The notes under the pieces: model-generated
Seen by the model: the letters and a program-made list of their open reading frames with translations, nothing else
What the model was told of the DNA's origin: nothing
The model's database searches: none
Part shown: positions 1-11,422 of the stretch, piece by piece
How positions within the stretch are numbered: position 1 is the stretch's first letter
Layout of the letters: each line of letters opens with the position of its first letter
Assembly: GCA_036417435.1 (NCBI GenBank)
Contig: CM070912.1
Coordinates: 24,664,055 to 24,728,054 of the forward strand
Direction: 5' to 3'
From: Inia geoffrensis
Lineage: Eukaryota > Chordata > Mammalia > Artiodactyla > Iniidae
DNA: 64,000 nt
Made by a program: the position numbers and the translations under genes

Positions 1-629
1 GCTGCCTGGTCCTTGCATCCACCACACACATCTCAGTTTTCCATTCCTAGCTCACTCTCTCAGCGGGGCTAGAGGGGCCATTTACATTACAGGCAGCCAG
101 GCAGGACGCCCCTAAGATGCCTTCAGAGTAAGTAGCTCAGGGGTCCAGCGTGACATGTGGGAGGCAAGGGGTCATCAGGCTGAAGCGTCAGCGGGTTAGG
201 GGCAGTTTCCATCCTCCTGGGACCTGTCCTGGAAGTGCACGCAGAGCTCTCAGATTACCGACTTTTCACATCATTGGCTCAAGAGCAGAAAGGCAAGGGA
301 GGTGGCCGGCAGCGGTCCACCTCTGAAAGCCAGGTGAGGCTAAAGGAGTGCCACCTGGCTCCCCCGCGACCCTCTCTTTCCCAGCCAGGGTCCCCCAGAA
401 CTAGGCAACCCAACATCTATTCACTTTGTTCTAGCACACGAGCGAGCTTTTTTAAAAGGCGACAGCAGCTGCAGTAAATGAAGAAATATACATGATGAGG
501 GGCTTTGGGGCTATTTCAGGCTCTGTCTCTGTCGGAACGGCAGCTGCGGCTTTGGTTACATCTAGGCTTGCGGAGGTAAACTGTGCCTGATGAGAAAAAG
601 ACTCTCGGCAGACGTCATCGACTCCTTCA
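1..629. other. Intron sequence without recognised feature
   Basis: Mixed unique sequence. I recognise no gene or repeat here. Short reading frames are present but have no coding features. Confidence 0.5.
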
Positions 630-750
630 GCCAATATTTACAAAGTTCCTGCCGTGTGCCAGGCTCCAGGCGAGGGGCTGACATCCAGCGGGGAGCTGCA
701 CAGAGCAGGCCTGCCCGCAGGAGATGACAGTCTGGGGAGGGGCACGCAGA
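630..750 (+). repeat. L2 LINE fragment
   Basis: It carries the L2 signature 'tgtgtgccaggct' at about 654, followed by 'ctgcccgcaggagatgacagt', which matches the conserved 'ctgccctcatggagcttacagt' segment of L2. Confidence 0.65.
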
Positions 751-1004
751 GAGCAGATGTTGGGCCATGGGAGAGGCAGGGTGGCCAATGGCCAATGACC
801 CAGTCGAGACAGCATGGCCTCCCCAGACAAGACCAACAGGTGGCCAAAGGGAATCTCCAGGGTTTAATCTTCTCAAGGGTCTCTCATCTGCTTTATTTTC
901 TACCTGTCCCACGTGACCTGTGAACGGCTGGGGACAGAAGCTGGGCACGATGCTTGGGTACCACAGGAGGCACGAAACAGATGACTTCATTTACGTCCAA
1001 CTAG

Positions 1005-1165
1005 AGGTGGGCGGGTACTATTAATGTCTCCATCTTAGAGCTGAGGAAATCGAGGCTCAGAGAGGTGAAGTGACTTCCCTAAAGTCACACAGACAGGAGG
1101 AGGTGGTGGGATGTGAACGAAAGCTGCTTGGCTCCAGAGTCCCTGCTTGCAGCCACCATGCCCCC
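1005..1165 (-). repeat. MIR SINE
   Basis: In reverse orientation it shows the MIR core 'gctgaggaaatcgaggctcag', then 'aagtgacttccctaaagtcaca' and the 'ctccagagtcc' end. It is near full length. Confidence 0.8.
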
Positions 1166-1224
1166 TCATCTTTCCAGGAAGTTTGCCGTGGCTCTGACGT
1201 TGGCGCCACCAGACTCCAGACATG

Positions 1225-1262
1225 GGGGCTGGCACATAGTAGGGGCTCAGCCAATGTCTGCT
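1225..1262 (+). repeat. MIR/L2 3' end fragment
   Basis: Contains 'ggctggcacatagtagg' and 'gctcagccaatgtctgct', the shared 3' terminus of MIR and L2. Confidence 0.55.
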
Positions 1263-1689
1263 ACATTGAATTTGATCACCTTATTTAAAGCTACTGCAAT
1301 CACTCTCAGCTTTTAAGCTATGGGCCGGGAACGAGGTCATTCTATAAAAATGGAAAGCAGAAATTTACCCTGAGGAATTTCTTGGAGTTCGAGGTAGGAA
1401 AACAGAAAGGAATCTATTCAAATGACCACAGAGTTAAGACATGGCCTCAATATATTACGATTAAATGAGATGTGCTGAAGAATTACGTAACAGCTCAGAA
1501 ACACAATTTAAGTCTCCACTGGCACTCTCCTTTTTGTAAAATTAGCATTTCTGTTAAGCTCCTAATATAGGAGCATAGGGTTTTATATAACTGCTTGGGT
1601 CACACAGGGAAATGAAGACTTACTCCACTCACTTTCCAACATTTGTGCTTCCCCGAGAAGCCATCCGTGTGAGACGGCTGAGCCTGATA

Positions 1690-1885
1690 ATAACAACGAT
1701 AATAATAACTGACCCTCTTGTGTACTTCCTGGTTGCCAGACCCACACTAAATGATCTAACTGCACTATCCCATTTAATCCTCATAAGACCCTTCTGAAAC
1801 AGGCAAATGTCACGGGTCTCACTTTACAGAGAGGCAAACTGAGCGAAGCCCGGCTCTGAATGCAGGTCGTGGGACTGAGGGTCAT
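1690..1885 (-). repeat. MIR SINE
   Basis: Reverse MIR: an ATA/ATT-rich start, 'cccatttaatcctcataaga', a tract matching 'ccccattttacagatgagg', and a degraded tRNA-like end. Confidence 0.7.
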
Positions 1886-3175
1886 GTGACTCAGTCCTTA
1901 GATCACATTTCCAACACTTTGCTTCAAAGAACACTGGAGATCACGTCAAGGTAAAAAAAAAAAAAACATGCTTGCCAAAATCCTGACATCTCACACAGGA
2001 AGGCAAGAAGGCTGGGACCGTCCGGGCCTGTGTCGGGTACTAGCTGCCTGCTTCCCACTTTATTGGCATTTTCCCTGGGCTAAACTCCCACACATGGCCA
2101 CAGAAAAGCACTTTTCAAGCCCAGCATCCTCTGCCTGTAATCATATTTGGCTCCACTGAAACCAAGAAGGCATCTGGGGACAAGTGATCTTTATCTGTAC
2201 CAAATGTTTATTGGGACCACTCCAGGAAATGGTCCCATGTTAAGCCAATATGAACAATGTCACCCACATCTGCTTGGCATGCACTCACGACCACATTGCA
2301 ACACTTGGAATTATGTCTCTCTTGGAGTGTCATCCTGGAAATATGCCACCAGGTCCAACAAGATCAACAGCCTACTTTTCATGGAGCAGTTATCTAGATA
2401 AAGAGAGGAGAGGGAAAGAGGAATCTAGACCACTCCTTCGAAGTACCTCTCTCCATGCACCAGTTATAGAAAATTGTTCTTGGGGGTGGGGGGAATCTTT
2501 CAGAAGTATGCAGAAACATAAATCTGGCCATTTTTAAAAACAGAGTGAAATTCATTTTCCTGGACTCCAGGACCATTTCCCCAGGGCCAAATCATGCTTC
2601 ACAATACTTATAGCAAAGGGGCTGAATACTGGATGCTGCTTGGTATAGACAGCCCTTCTGGACGGACCATTCACTGTCTTCCGCAAATCCCTCCCCTGGA
2701 GGGTGAGCTGGGAAAACGTCCACGTCTAATGAACAGAATATGGCAGGAGTGATGGTATTTCATGTCCAAGGTTCAGTTATACAAGAACTGCAGCCCCCAT
2801 TTTTGTGCTCTCTTTCCTATGGTTCTCCTTCTTGGATAACCAGCTCTGGGGGAATCCACATGTCATGGTGTGAGCTGCCCGATGGTGAAGAGCTGAAGAA
2901 GACCTCTGGTTAAGCACCAGCAAGGAACCGAGGCCCTCAGTCCAACAGCCTATGAGAAGCCAAGCCCTGTTGACAACCATGTGAGTGAGGTGGGAAGTGG
3001 ATATTTCCCCCGGGCTGAGCCCTCAGATGAGGCCACAGCTCTACTCACCAGTTCAAATGCAGAACGAATGGATAACTTGAGTTATCTTTTCTAATTAAAG
3101 TAATGCATGTTCACTGAGAAAAATTTAGAAAATGAGGTTCAAGAGAGACCCTGAACCAGAACACTCAGCTGAACT
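1886..3175. other. Intron sequence without recognised gene
   Basis: Mostly unique-looking sequence, with a short poly-A at about 1952-1966. No gene, RNA or clear repeat is recognised. A weak L2-like stretch near 2195-2215 is too short to call. Confidence 0.45.
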
Positions 3176-3179
3176 GTTT

Positions 3180-3290
3180 ATAGATCCCTGACCCACAGAA
3201 ACTGAGATGATAAACGTCTGCTGTTTTAAGCCACTAAGTTTTAGGTGTAATTTATGCAAACAGGTAATTAATACAGTGCCACATACGATC
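3180..3290 (+). repeat. Old interspersed repeat 3' end (L1M-like)
   Basis: It has 'ctgacccacagaaactgaga', then 'aaacgtctgctgttttaagc' and 'taattaatacag'. This matches a common ancient 3'-end repeat that terminates in 'ctaatacag'. The family name is uncertain. Confidence 0.5.
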
Positions 3291-3775
3291 AATTTGAATA
3301 CCACTGATAGAACACATCCCATGCTGTGGGATGCATGGGTCTAAAAGTATAGACGGTAAATGTCTTCATACTATAAAGACTGAGGTGTGGAGAGGGCCTT
3401 TGGAGATTGTAGAGCCAAAACTAGCTCAGCAATCAGAAGGCATTAGATGAATCTGCACTTATTTTGTGAAGACAGAAACGAACAGACACCACCACTGGAC
3501 CAATCAACACAAAAGACAGAGAATGAAAACACTTGCTGAGAAAAATTTTCAACATGGAAACACAAAGAGCTGTCAAATGTTTACCATTTTATCAACTTGT
3601 GGAGATGTGCTCACGCACACAAGTAAGCAATAAAGTATAAATCAGAGTGACTGTCTGAACGAGGATCCATATCAATACCCATATCTAGCTATCATTAGTA
3701 CAACCGTATTCTCGCTCAGTGATTTGTACCAGCTCTTTTTCAATTCTTTGACCTTAATTATGCCGGAGAATAGCA

Positions 3776-3980
3776 AGACCACGGGCCTTAGGGACACATG
3801 GACCTGGGTTCCAGGCCCACCCTCGTTAGCTACATGACATTGGGGAAACAGAAACAAGAGTCTTATTTCCTCACCTGCAGAATGTGGATAAAATCCCCAT
3901 CGCTGTGTCAATGCAAAGGTTCAATGTGTTTATATTTGAAAGTGCTTAGCATGGTCTACGGCACATAGTTACCCAATGAA
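3776..3980 (+). repeat. MIR SINE
   Basis: Forward MIR: 'cctgggttccaggcccaccc', a 'tagctacatgacattgggg' segment, 'tcctcacctgcagaatgtgg', and the 3' 'gcacatagtta'. Confidence 0.7.
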
Positions 3981-4094
3981 ACATGAGCTTCCTTGTGTAA
4001 GCTCCTCCCTGGCTCTCTGCTATGATCTGTGATAACCCAGGCTGAAATCTCCAGAGGGTGTGAGAGTCAGCAACACATAGGAACTTAAAGCAAA

Positions 4095-4290
4095 GGCAAT
4101 GGATTCAGAAACGCTAAGTTCCAACACCTACTAATGGTGTGTCTGTGAGCGCCTAACTTTTCCTCATCTGTAAAATGGGGATAACATCAGCACCCACCTC
4201 GGTTCTGACGACTGCATGAAATAATGTAATTAGGGACTTGCAGTAGTGCCAGGTCCACAGCGAACATTAAATAAATGTTAGCTATCTTGT
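4095..4290 (+). repeat. MIR SINE
   Basis: Forward MIR with a strong match at 'cctcatctgtaaaatgggga', then 'taacatcagcacccacctcg' and the 3' 'attaaataaatgttagct'. Confidence 0.8.
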
Positions 4291-4985
4291 TAAAATTATT
4301 ATTGATTACTATTATTCTCACTATGATTATTTAATTCATCACTGGTTACATAGAGGTCTATGGGACAAATCCAGCCCACAAAACTGTTTTGTTTGGTTCA
4401 CACAGGGTGTTATTAAAATAAATTTAAAAATTTGAATTAGTTGCCAATATATATGAGATCACAGTGAAAAAATCCAAGTTTCTGGTTTCCCTTAAAACTC
4501 GAAAGAGCAGATGACCCTGGGCCTTTTTCTCTCACAGCTACCGGCAGCTGCAGCCAAGAAGCCGCTGTCCACTTAGGACAGAGAACTTGCTCTTCTATTC
4601 AACACCGTCCCCACCACTCCCAATCGCCCTATACCTGTCCCACAGAATACACTTACCTACCTGCCTGGCCTTAAGGGCATTTGGGGTTTTGACCCTTGCT
4701 TTAATTCCTTAAGGGTTTGGCTCCATTTGAAATTCTAAGACTTTTTTTTTTGAAATAATATTCAGTACTTGAGGTAGCGATGGCAAGAACAGATAATGAA
4801 TAAGATTAGGTCTTCCCTAAGGAAATCCTCAGCAACAGTAAGTGTCGGATAATGGCTGAGGATAAAGACAGAGTCAGATCAGAAGGAGGATAAAGATCCA
4901 GCCCTCTGTAACAACCCTCTGCACATGACCCAAAAACGAGCTGCCAGAGCTTATGGATCAAAAATTTTGCCCTCCCCCCATGCTG
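4291..4985. other. Intron sequence without recognised feature
   Basis: AT-rich, then mixed unique sequence, with a T9 run near 4743. No gene or confident repeat is seen. Confidence 0.4.
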
Positions 4986-5526
4986 TGGTGGTTAATTTTA
5001 TGTGTCCAGTTGAGTGCCTCACCGGCTGCCCAGATATTTGATCAAACATCCTGGGTGTGTCTGTGAGGGTGTTTCTGGAGGGGATTCACATTTGAATTGG
5101 TAGACTGAATAAAGCAGATTGCCCTCTCTAACATGGGTGGGCCTCGTCCAATCAGTTGAAAGTCTGAATAGAACAAAAAGGCTGACCCTCTCCCAAGTAG
5201 GGAGAATTCCTCCTGCCTGCCAGCTTTCAAACTGGGACAATGTGGTTTTTTCCCTGCCTTTAGATAACAAACTGAAACACTGCCTTCCTGGCTGTGGAGT
5301 CTGCTGCCCTTCAAACTGGAACTTACACCATTGGTTCTCCTGGCTCTTGGGCCTTCGGACTCAGACTGGAACCACACTCCCAGCTCTCCCAGGCCCCAGC
5401 CTGCCAATGGCAGATCTTGGGACGTCTCTGCCTCCATAACAGCGTGAGCCAATTCCTTATAATAAACCTATTTCTCTCTACAAACACATCCTGTTGGTTC
5501 TATTACTCTGGAAAAAGCTAATACAA
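4986..5526 (+). repeat. Ancient interspersed repeat, copy 1 (L1M-type 3' end?)
   Basis: It runs from 'ggttaattttatgtgtccag' through 'tcgtccaatcagttgaaag' and 'gtgagccaattccttataat' to 'ctaataca'. A second copy of the family lies at 57115-57395 and shares the last third closely. The family is widespread in mammals. I am not sure of its formal name. Confidence 0.7.
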
Positions 5527-5535
5527 CCCCCTCTC

Positions 5536-5555
5536 AAAAAAAAAAAAAAAAAAAA
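5536..5555 (+). repeat. Poly-A tract (A20)
   Basis: An uninterrupted A run following 'cccctctc'. No SINE or L1 body lies directly 5' of it, apart from the old repeat ending ten bases earlier. Confidence 0.8.
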
Positions 5556-6099
5556 GCTGTTATCAAAGCGATGGTACAGAGCTTACAACTGATGGCAAAT
5601 CGTAATCAAAGAACCACGGGAAGCCCCATCTCTTCCTGTGAACCACTGTTTAAGCTGAGGAGACTCAACTACCTAGACGTTCACCAGTTACTACAGGCTG
5701 ACTGGAGTGTCTTTTTTAGCTTCTAAGGTCCCTCGGCTCTGGGTGGTCAGTGAGCTTGGTGGACGCTCCTGCCTTGAGGAAAGAGACAGATGCCACCCCA
5801 AGGAATGCTGGAGGAAGTACAGAACATCCTCCCATAAGCCTTTGCCGCTCTCTTCCCCTTTCCCCCATCTCTTCCCGAGCCCAACTCTCCGCATCCTTAG
5901 TCTCTCCCAGGAAAGAAGAAAACACGACCACCTTACTCCTGTCTTCCAGAAGGAAACTGAGAGTGGTGGTATGGGGGATTTGGATTTTCTTCTTCACACG
6001 TCTTGGTTTTCTAAATTTTTCTCCAAGAACGTATGTTATTTTAATCAGCAAAGATAATAAAAGTTACCAATTCATTCTGCATTCACTCTATGGTGGGCA
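5556..6099. other. Intron sequence without recognised feature
   Basis: A pyrimidine-rich patch lies near 5830-5910. Overlapping open frames occur on both strands, but none shows coding features. No repeat is named. Confidence 0.4.
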
Positions 6100-6320
6100 T
6101 GTAGCTCAATGTTTAGAGGCTGGGGGCGCCGGAGCCAGACTCCCTGGGTGCAAATCCTGGCGCTACTCTGTGACCTTGAGCAATGATCTTAAACCCTTTT
6201 GTAAATTGAGTACAAAAAAAGTCATTACCTCATAGGGCTGCAAGGATTAAAATTCAAGCAAAGGGCTTAACGTGTGCTTGGCAAATAGCAAATGCTTATC
6301 AAGTGCTTACTGTCACTATT
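6100..6320 (+). repeat. MIR SINE
   Basis: Forward MIR with the tRNA-like head ('gtagctcaatgtttagaggc', 'gccagactccctgggtgcaa'), 'tcattacctcatagggctgc' and the 3' 'gtgcttggcaaatagcaa'. Confidence 0.85.
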
Positions 6321-6954
6321 ATTGTTGTTGTTTCATAGTATTTACATATTATTATATGTATACATAGTAAAATATTTATATAATTATAGTATTTATTGAG
6401 TGCTTGCTACCTGCCAGTAATAAAATTAACCCCCGTTTCATGTGTCCTAGCCTGTATAGTGGAGGGTCAGGCATTATATAAACACACACACTCACTCACT
6501 CTCAGTGTCTGTCTCTCTGTCTCTGTCCCTCTCGCTAACTCCAAGTCATTACCAAAGGTGATGGTGGGAATTTCCATCAAGGGAATGAGGCAGGTAGAAA
6601 TATGAGGCCACACACTGACCGGGAAGAGGTGTGAAGACGAACTTTGACCTCAAGCATGGCACTGAGCACCTAGAACACGCTCAAAAAACACCAGCTGAAC
6701 TGGAGTCGGTTGGGCAACTTAAATCAGTGACAGAAAGATCTTCAAGAGCTAGGGCTGCAGACCCGCCACTCAACTAAGGAGGCCCCCTCTCCCAGGTCAG
6801 AAACCCCACTGTGCTTTTCCCGCCATAATCCCTCATCTGGTTGACCTCAAAAGCCCCCTAGCTGTTCTCCCTGTCTCCTCGCTCACCTTTTTTCAGTGCT
6901 TCCCCTAATACCTATTACCCGGAGGGAGCTTTAATGTCATACCTTTCATTCTCA
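6321..6954. other. Intron sequence, mostly unrecognised
   Basis: An AT-rich patch occurs at 6330-6400 and a short (CA/CT) stretch at about 6480-6535. A MIR/L2-like 'gcatggcactgagcacctag' at about 6653 is too short to call. Confidence 0.4.
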
Positions 6955-7205
6955 GGTAATTTTAGATTTGTAGAAAAATTGCAAAGATAGTCCAGAGGGT
7001 TGCTGTGTGCCCTTCTCCCAGCTTCCCCAAATGTCCACATCTTGCCCTGCCCATGGTTCATTCATGAAAACCAAGAAGTTAACATTGGTGCAACACTATT
7101 CATTAAGACACTAAATTGCAGCCTTTATACAGATGTCACCAATTTTTCCACTAATGACCTTTTCTTCTGTTCCAGGATCCAATCCAGAAAACCACAATGC
7201 ATTTT
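6955..7205 (+). repeat. L1M 3'-region remnant
   Basis: It shows 'gtagaaaaattgcaaagat', 'cttctgttccaggatccaat' and 'accacaatgcattttgtc', a recognisable ancient L1 3' segment (typically 'ctgttccaggatcccatcca'). Confidence 0.55.
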
Positions 7206-7254
7206 GTCATCATGTCTAGACCAGAGGGATTTCTTGTAAAAGCTCAAAGCAGGT

Positions 7255-7780
7255 CACTTTCCTGCTTTAAACTCCTCAGTGATTTCCCACACAGTTTCAA
7301 TAAAACCGGAGCTCCTGGCCCTGGTCTCCCAGCCCCACACACTTCAGCCCTGCTGACCCCCTCCCATCTCACCCATGCACACCTCACTCAGGGTACCCAG
7401 GCCCAGAGGCCGCTGGTCACTTCTCTGAATCCCAAACTCAGTCCAGGATCTGCCCTTGCTGCACCTTCTGCCTGGAAAGCTGTATGTCTAGGTGTGAGTA
7501 TGAATGCCATCTGCTCAGAGGCCTTCCCTGGTCACCCCAGCTAAGTCAGCCTCATCCCATCACAACCACCCTCTATCACATACTTCTCTCTCCCTTCGTG
7601 AGAGCACTCATTGCTACCTGAACTGATCCTATTTATATATCTGAGGTGATGGTGTATCCTCCTCAGCTGGAACGTAGGGGCCTTGCCTATCTTGCTCACC
7701 ATTTCATCTCAAGTACCTAGGACAGGACCTGGCACATAGTATGTACTCAGTAAATGTCTGCTGACATGCGGTTGAAGGAA
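7255..7780 (+). repeat. L2 LINE 3' part
   Basis: A long L2 match in order: 'ctgcctggaaagctgtatg', 'cagaggccttccctggtcac', 'tcatctcaagtacctaggac', 'cctggcacatagtatgtact' and the 'cagtaaatgtctgctga' end. Confidence 0.85.
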
Positions 7781-7824
7781 TGAATAGATAAAGGGCGGGT
7801 ATCTGTTTTCAAATGTTCACAGAT

Positions 7825-7965
7825 GTCCCAAGAAACTAGTACAGCACCTGCATATAGTAGGTGCTCAATAAATAACCTCTTGAATTAAATACTGGTCACT
7901 GGTTTATCCCAAGAACCTAGCATAGTACCTGGCATACAGCAGGTGCTCGATATTTGTTGGATGAA
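7825..7965 (+). repeat. Two consecutive L2 3' termini
   Basis: 'gcacctgcatatagtaggtg' with 'ctcaataaataacctcttg' (about 7845-7885) is followed by 'tacctggcatacagcaggtg' with 'ctcgatatttgttggatgaa' (about 7925-7965). Both are separate copies of the L2 terminal segment. Confidence 0.7.
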
Positions 7966-9939
7966 GGGTATTTGAGTGAATGCCATCCATTTGCAAAGAA
8001 AGAGGTGACCAGGTAGAGTGAGTCAGCTGGAGGCCACTTTTCTAACCGAGGATCTCTCTCAAGAGGCTGCCAGTGAGGGAAGCTGGGAGCTTCCCACCAG
8101 CTGCCTGGACATCTGTTTGGAAAGTGCACCAGTCCCCCACGGCTGTGCTGAGGTGGCGACTGCCACCAGGCCTGTGTGGGATAACGGCCCCCTGCTCGTT
8201 CAGGAAGTCACAGCCACCGTCACCCCAGCATGGAGGCTCCTCGGCACCCTGCAACGCAGAGTTGCCACGGAAAAGGCAGCTGATTAATACCCTCCGAGGG
8301 TCTATTGTCTGAATCCTGTCACCGGAGGAGAAACAGCTGTTTACAGTTTGTTTATTCGAAGCCTTTGGGAGGAAACACAAACGCTTGTTCTCCAGGGCCC
8401 AATTCAGCAGCTGAAGGGAGTGAAGAAAACTGTGTTTATTTTTAACAGGATAAAGAGTGGGGGACCCTTAGGAAGTCTGGACACAAGCAGGAAGACATCT
8501 TGCGGGGAGGCCCCAGGCCTTGGGGCAATATCTTGCACAATGTCAGCCTCTCAAGGGATACCTGAGAGTCCACTGCAACTCCCAGCTGAAAACTTAGGCA
8601 TGGGCCAAGGGGTCAGCCAAACAGTGGACTCAGGTGAGCACTCACGGATATGAGAAACCTGGAATAGCTCTTTAGGCTTGGAAGTGAGACTGCAGGGTGC
8701 CCAGGGAAAGTGACTACCTGCTACTAAATACAGGTGCCATCCTACACAGGGCCACCATGTACAGGCTGGGCACTGCATACAGTGCCCAGTGAAGGGAAAA
8801 TCTAGTCACACTCCACCATCCAGGACTGCACTGCTCAGAGGAAGGGGCATCTTTTCTCTGCACAAGCACTGCTTTCTGGCCAAGCCATGTCCCTTCCCTA
8901 GAGTGGGCACTTTTCTCTAACTCACATAAAGACACCAAGTAGCAGCCTACAAGCACCCAGTGTTCACCAGAGCAGCTTGAAAACCCACAGGAAGAATGGA
9001 GGCCCGCTTTCCTTCCCCACTCAGGGCTTCTCCTGGCTCCCACCCTCTTTTCTCCTTCTTTCATAAGATTCATCCCCCATCCCCTTCCTGACAGGAAGGC
9101 TAAAAAGCACCAATTCTCCCTCCTTTCAAGTTCCCCACAAGATTCAGCTACAATGTAGAGTTAAGCAAAGCCTTCTCACAAGTCAGAGAAAGAAGAGAAG
9201 GTTCCAGAAACCTTCTGCGGGGTCTTGGAGCATCTGACTGTGGGCTATGGGCTCCTGATTCCCTCAGCAATGGAACAATGAGGAAGACGTTCACATCCCG
9301 ATAAGAGACATGGGGTCAGGGACCCAGAGGGACCACGGGCAGGCTGGGGTACGAAAGAGGGAGAAAGAAGCAGAAAAGGTTTAAGGAGGCAGAAGGGTAA
9401 AGAAATTCTCGCCCAAGGTCGGCACTAAGCCCACAAGTTCAAACACACCACAGAAAGTAGCTTTCATCTCTGGTCCCTGAAGCCCCAAGAAAAGCATCTC
9501 TCTGCTCCAGACACAGGCCACAGTGGCTAGGAAGGTTCCTGGTGAGACACGTCGACAGCCACCACGCTTCCTGGAAGGCAGGCAGGGACCACTGGAAAAG
9601 CATCTGTGTCACGACGCTGACGCCCACCAGTCACTAACCTCACCCTGGGGGGTCTAGGTCCCATCGGTCTCCCAAGGTGACATAGGGAAAGGATGGGCCC
9701 TGAGACAGCACCATCTACACTGTGCCACCAAGCTCGTTCCACTCGCTGTTCAGAGAGAACCTTGCATCTGGCCCTGGACCCTCCGGTTCTGAGAAGTCTC
9801 ACTAGGCTACATGAGTGTCTACATGTGTCCAAACTCCAACACGCGTTATCCTTCCAACCTGCACATCTGAGTCACCCTGGAGTAGGCCCATTTTTTCTTT
9901 CTTAGAACACTTACCACCTTCTAATACTCTTGTCTAGAA
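7966..9939. other. Intron sequence without recognised gene or repeat
   Basis: About 2 kb of non-repetitive, moderately GC-rich sequence. Several frames of 80-120 codons occur on both strands, with no known domain or codon bias to support them. This is a candidate for conserved noncoding sequence, but conservation cannot be judged here. Confidence 0.45.
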
Positions 9940-10165
9940 CAGGGGTTGGCAAACTATGACCCGTGGGCTGAATCCAGCCAATGGTCTGCTTTTGTAAATA
10001 AAGTTTTATTGGAACCCAGCCACGCCCATTCGTTCACACACTGTCCGTGGCTGCCTTCACTCTTCAAGGGCGGAGTTGAGTCGTAACAGGGACCGTATGG
10101 CCTGTGAAGCCTAATATACTTACTATCCAGCCCTTTACAGAAAACGTTAGCCGATTCCTTCTCTA
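9940..10165 (+). mobile_element. hAT-type nonautonomous DNA transposon
   Basis: It begins 'caggggttggcaaactatga' and holds 'aataaagttttattggaac' and 'tatggcctgtgaagcc'. It ends with an inverted-terminal match ('gccctttacagaaaacgtta'). A related, oppositely oriented copy is at 17515-17849. Family hAT-Charlie is likely. The subfamily is not assigned. Confidence 0.75.
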
Positions 10166-10184
10166 GAGTGTTTATTGTATTTAT

Positions 10185-10345
10185 TAAAATGTTTATTACT
10201 GATTACTTGCCTTCCCCCTTTAGAATGTTAACTCCACACGGCAAGGGTCACTGCTTTGTTCGAAGATATATTTCAAGCTCTTAGGACAGTGCCTGGCAGG
10301 TATTAGGCACTCGGTAAGTATTCACTGCATGGATGAATGAACGAC
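10185..10345 (+). repeat. L2 LINE 3' end
   Basis: Shows 'tagaatgttaactccacac', 'aggacagtgcctggcaggta' and 'gtaagtattcactgcatgga', the L2 terminus. Confidence 0.75.
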
Positions 10346-10349
10346 CATC

Positions 10350-10488
10350 AGTGTTCACATTACCCCACAGGGGAGGTGATATTATCACCCCATTTTGCAT
10401 GTGAGGAAGTAAGGTTCTGGAGGGTCCAGCAGCACTGAGCAGGGTTTCACAGCTGGTCCACAGTGGCACCAGGATCTGAACCCAGATC
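10350..10488 (-). repeat. MIR SINE
   Basis: Reverse MIR: 'atcaccccattttgcatgtg', 'tttcacagctggtccacagt' and 'gatctgaacccag'. Confidence 0.75.
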
Positions 10489-10569
10489 GGAATCTCCAAG
10501 AACAGTTTTCCCAACTCAGCGGCAATCAATTATTTACAACCTCACTTCCCACAAACTCAGAGGCTGTCT
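10488..10569 (+). repeat. Locally repeated block, copy A
   Basis: Starts 'cggaatctcc', contains 'ggcaatcaattatttac' and ends 'gaggctgtct'. A diverged second copy lies at 11337-11422. The repeat is not one I recognise. Confidence 0.65.
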
Positions 10570-10704
10570 ACCCTCCTTAAGCCAGCTGTGTGGCTTTGAC
10601 ACTGGATCCCTCCTGCCTGTACCATCTCGTCTACCCATCCTTTCTCACCCTGCCTGCCTCACAGGCTGTTAAGAGGACCGAATGAGGAAACAGCTGCAGT
10701 TTTC

Positions 10705-10806
10705 TTTTATGTGCACTTGTATTTATTATTAAATAAATCCTTATTAAACGTAAGGATTTATTTATCCTTACGTTTTATGTGCACTTGTATTTATTAATCC
10801 TTACGT
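10705..10806 (+). repeat. Compound direct and inverted repeat
   Basis: A 24-bp segment starting 'ttttatgtgcacttgt' occurs exactly at 10705-10728 and 10773-10796. Between the copies lies an inverted repeat: 13-bp arms at 10731-10743 and 10751-10763 ('aaataaatcctta'/'taaggatttattt') with a 7-nt loop. 'atccttacg' recurs at about 10765 and 10797. Confidence 0.85.
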
Positions 10807-10950
10807 CACAACAATCTTTTAAAGTAGGGACCACTGTCAGCCCCACTTTATAGATGGCACACTGAGGCAGAGAGAGGTAACATGACTGGTCCCGGCTCAG
10901 ACAGACAGTCCGAGTGGATCCAGCGTCCAAGCCCAGGCCCTCGGTTCCTA
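10807..10950 (-). repeat. MIR SINE
   Basis: Reverse MIR: 'cccactttatagatggcaca', 'ctgaggcagagagaggtaac', 'gactggtcccggctcagaca' and 'aagcccaggccct'. Confidence 0.75.
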
Positions 10951-11336
10951 ACGATGCAGTGACACTGCATTTTCTAGAAACGAAGTGGGATGAACCAGCC
11001 CCAAAGTGTCCTGAGGTCTGCATTCCAGTGTCACCCTTCTAAAGACGCAGGGAACTGCTCTGCATCTGAGACAACCTGGGGACCTGCCCGCAGAAGTGGC
11101 CCAATCAACCCTCAGGGAGAAACAGCCCACCCAGCAGCGCCGAGGTCACCTCTCCACCTGACCCACTCACAGCTGGTCCCCACACAGGGCGCTGAGCAGC
11201 CAGCGCCACCTCCGAGTCCAGGGGCCGTGGTCAAGGTCACGGGCAGACAAGAGGGAGCCTCAGAATGTCCCCTGGGCTCCAGGGAGAAGGGAGCCCCCAT
11301 CCGCATCTACCCCCACCCCTCAGTGAGCCCACTGAT

Positions 11337-11422
11337 TGGAATCTCTGAAAACGGTTTTCACAGCTCAGTTAGTGGCAATCAATTATTCACGACCCTGCCT
11401 TCCCACTAACTCACAGACTGTC
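11337..11422 (+). repeat. Locally repeated block, copy B
   Basis: Starts 'tggaatctctgaaaacggtt', contains 'ggcaatcaattattcac' and ends 'cacagactgtc'. It is the diverged partner of 10488-10569 in the same orientation, about 850 bp away. Flanks on either side do not match. Confidence 0.65.

Noticed and set aside
3300..3335. Small palindrome 'catcccatgctgtgggatg'
   Set aside because: A seven-base stem is too short to distinguish from chance in 64 kb.
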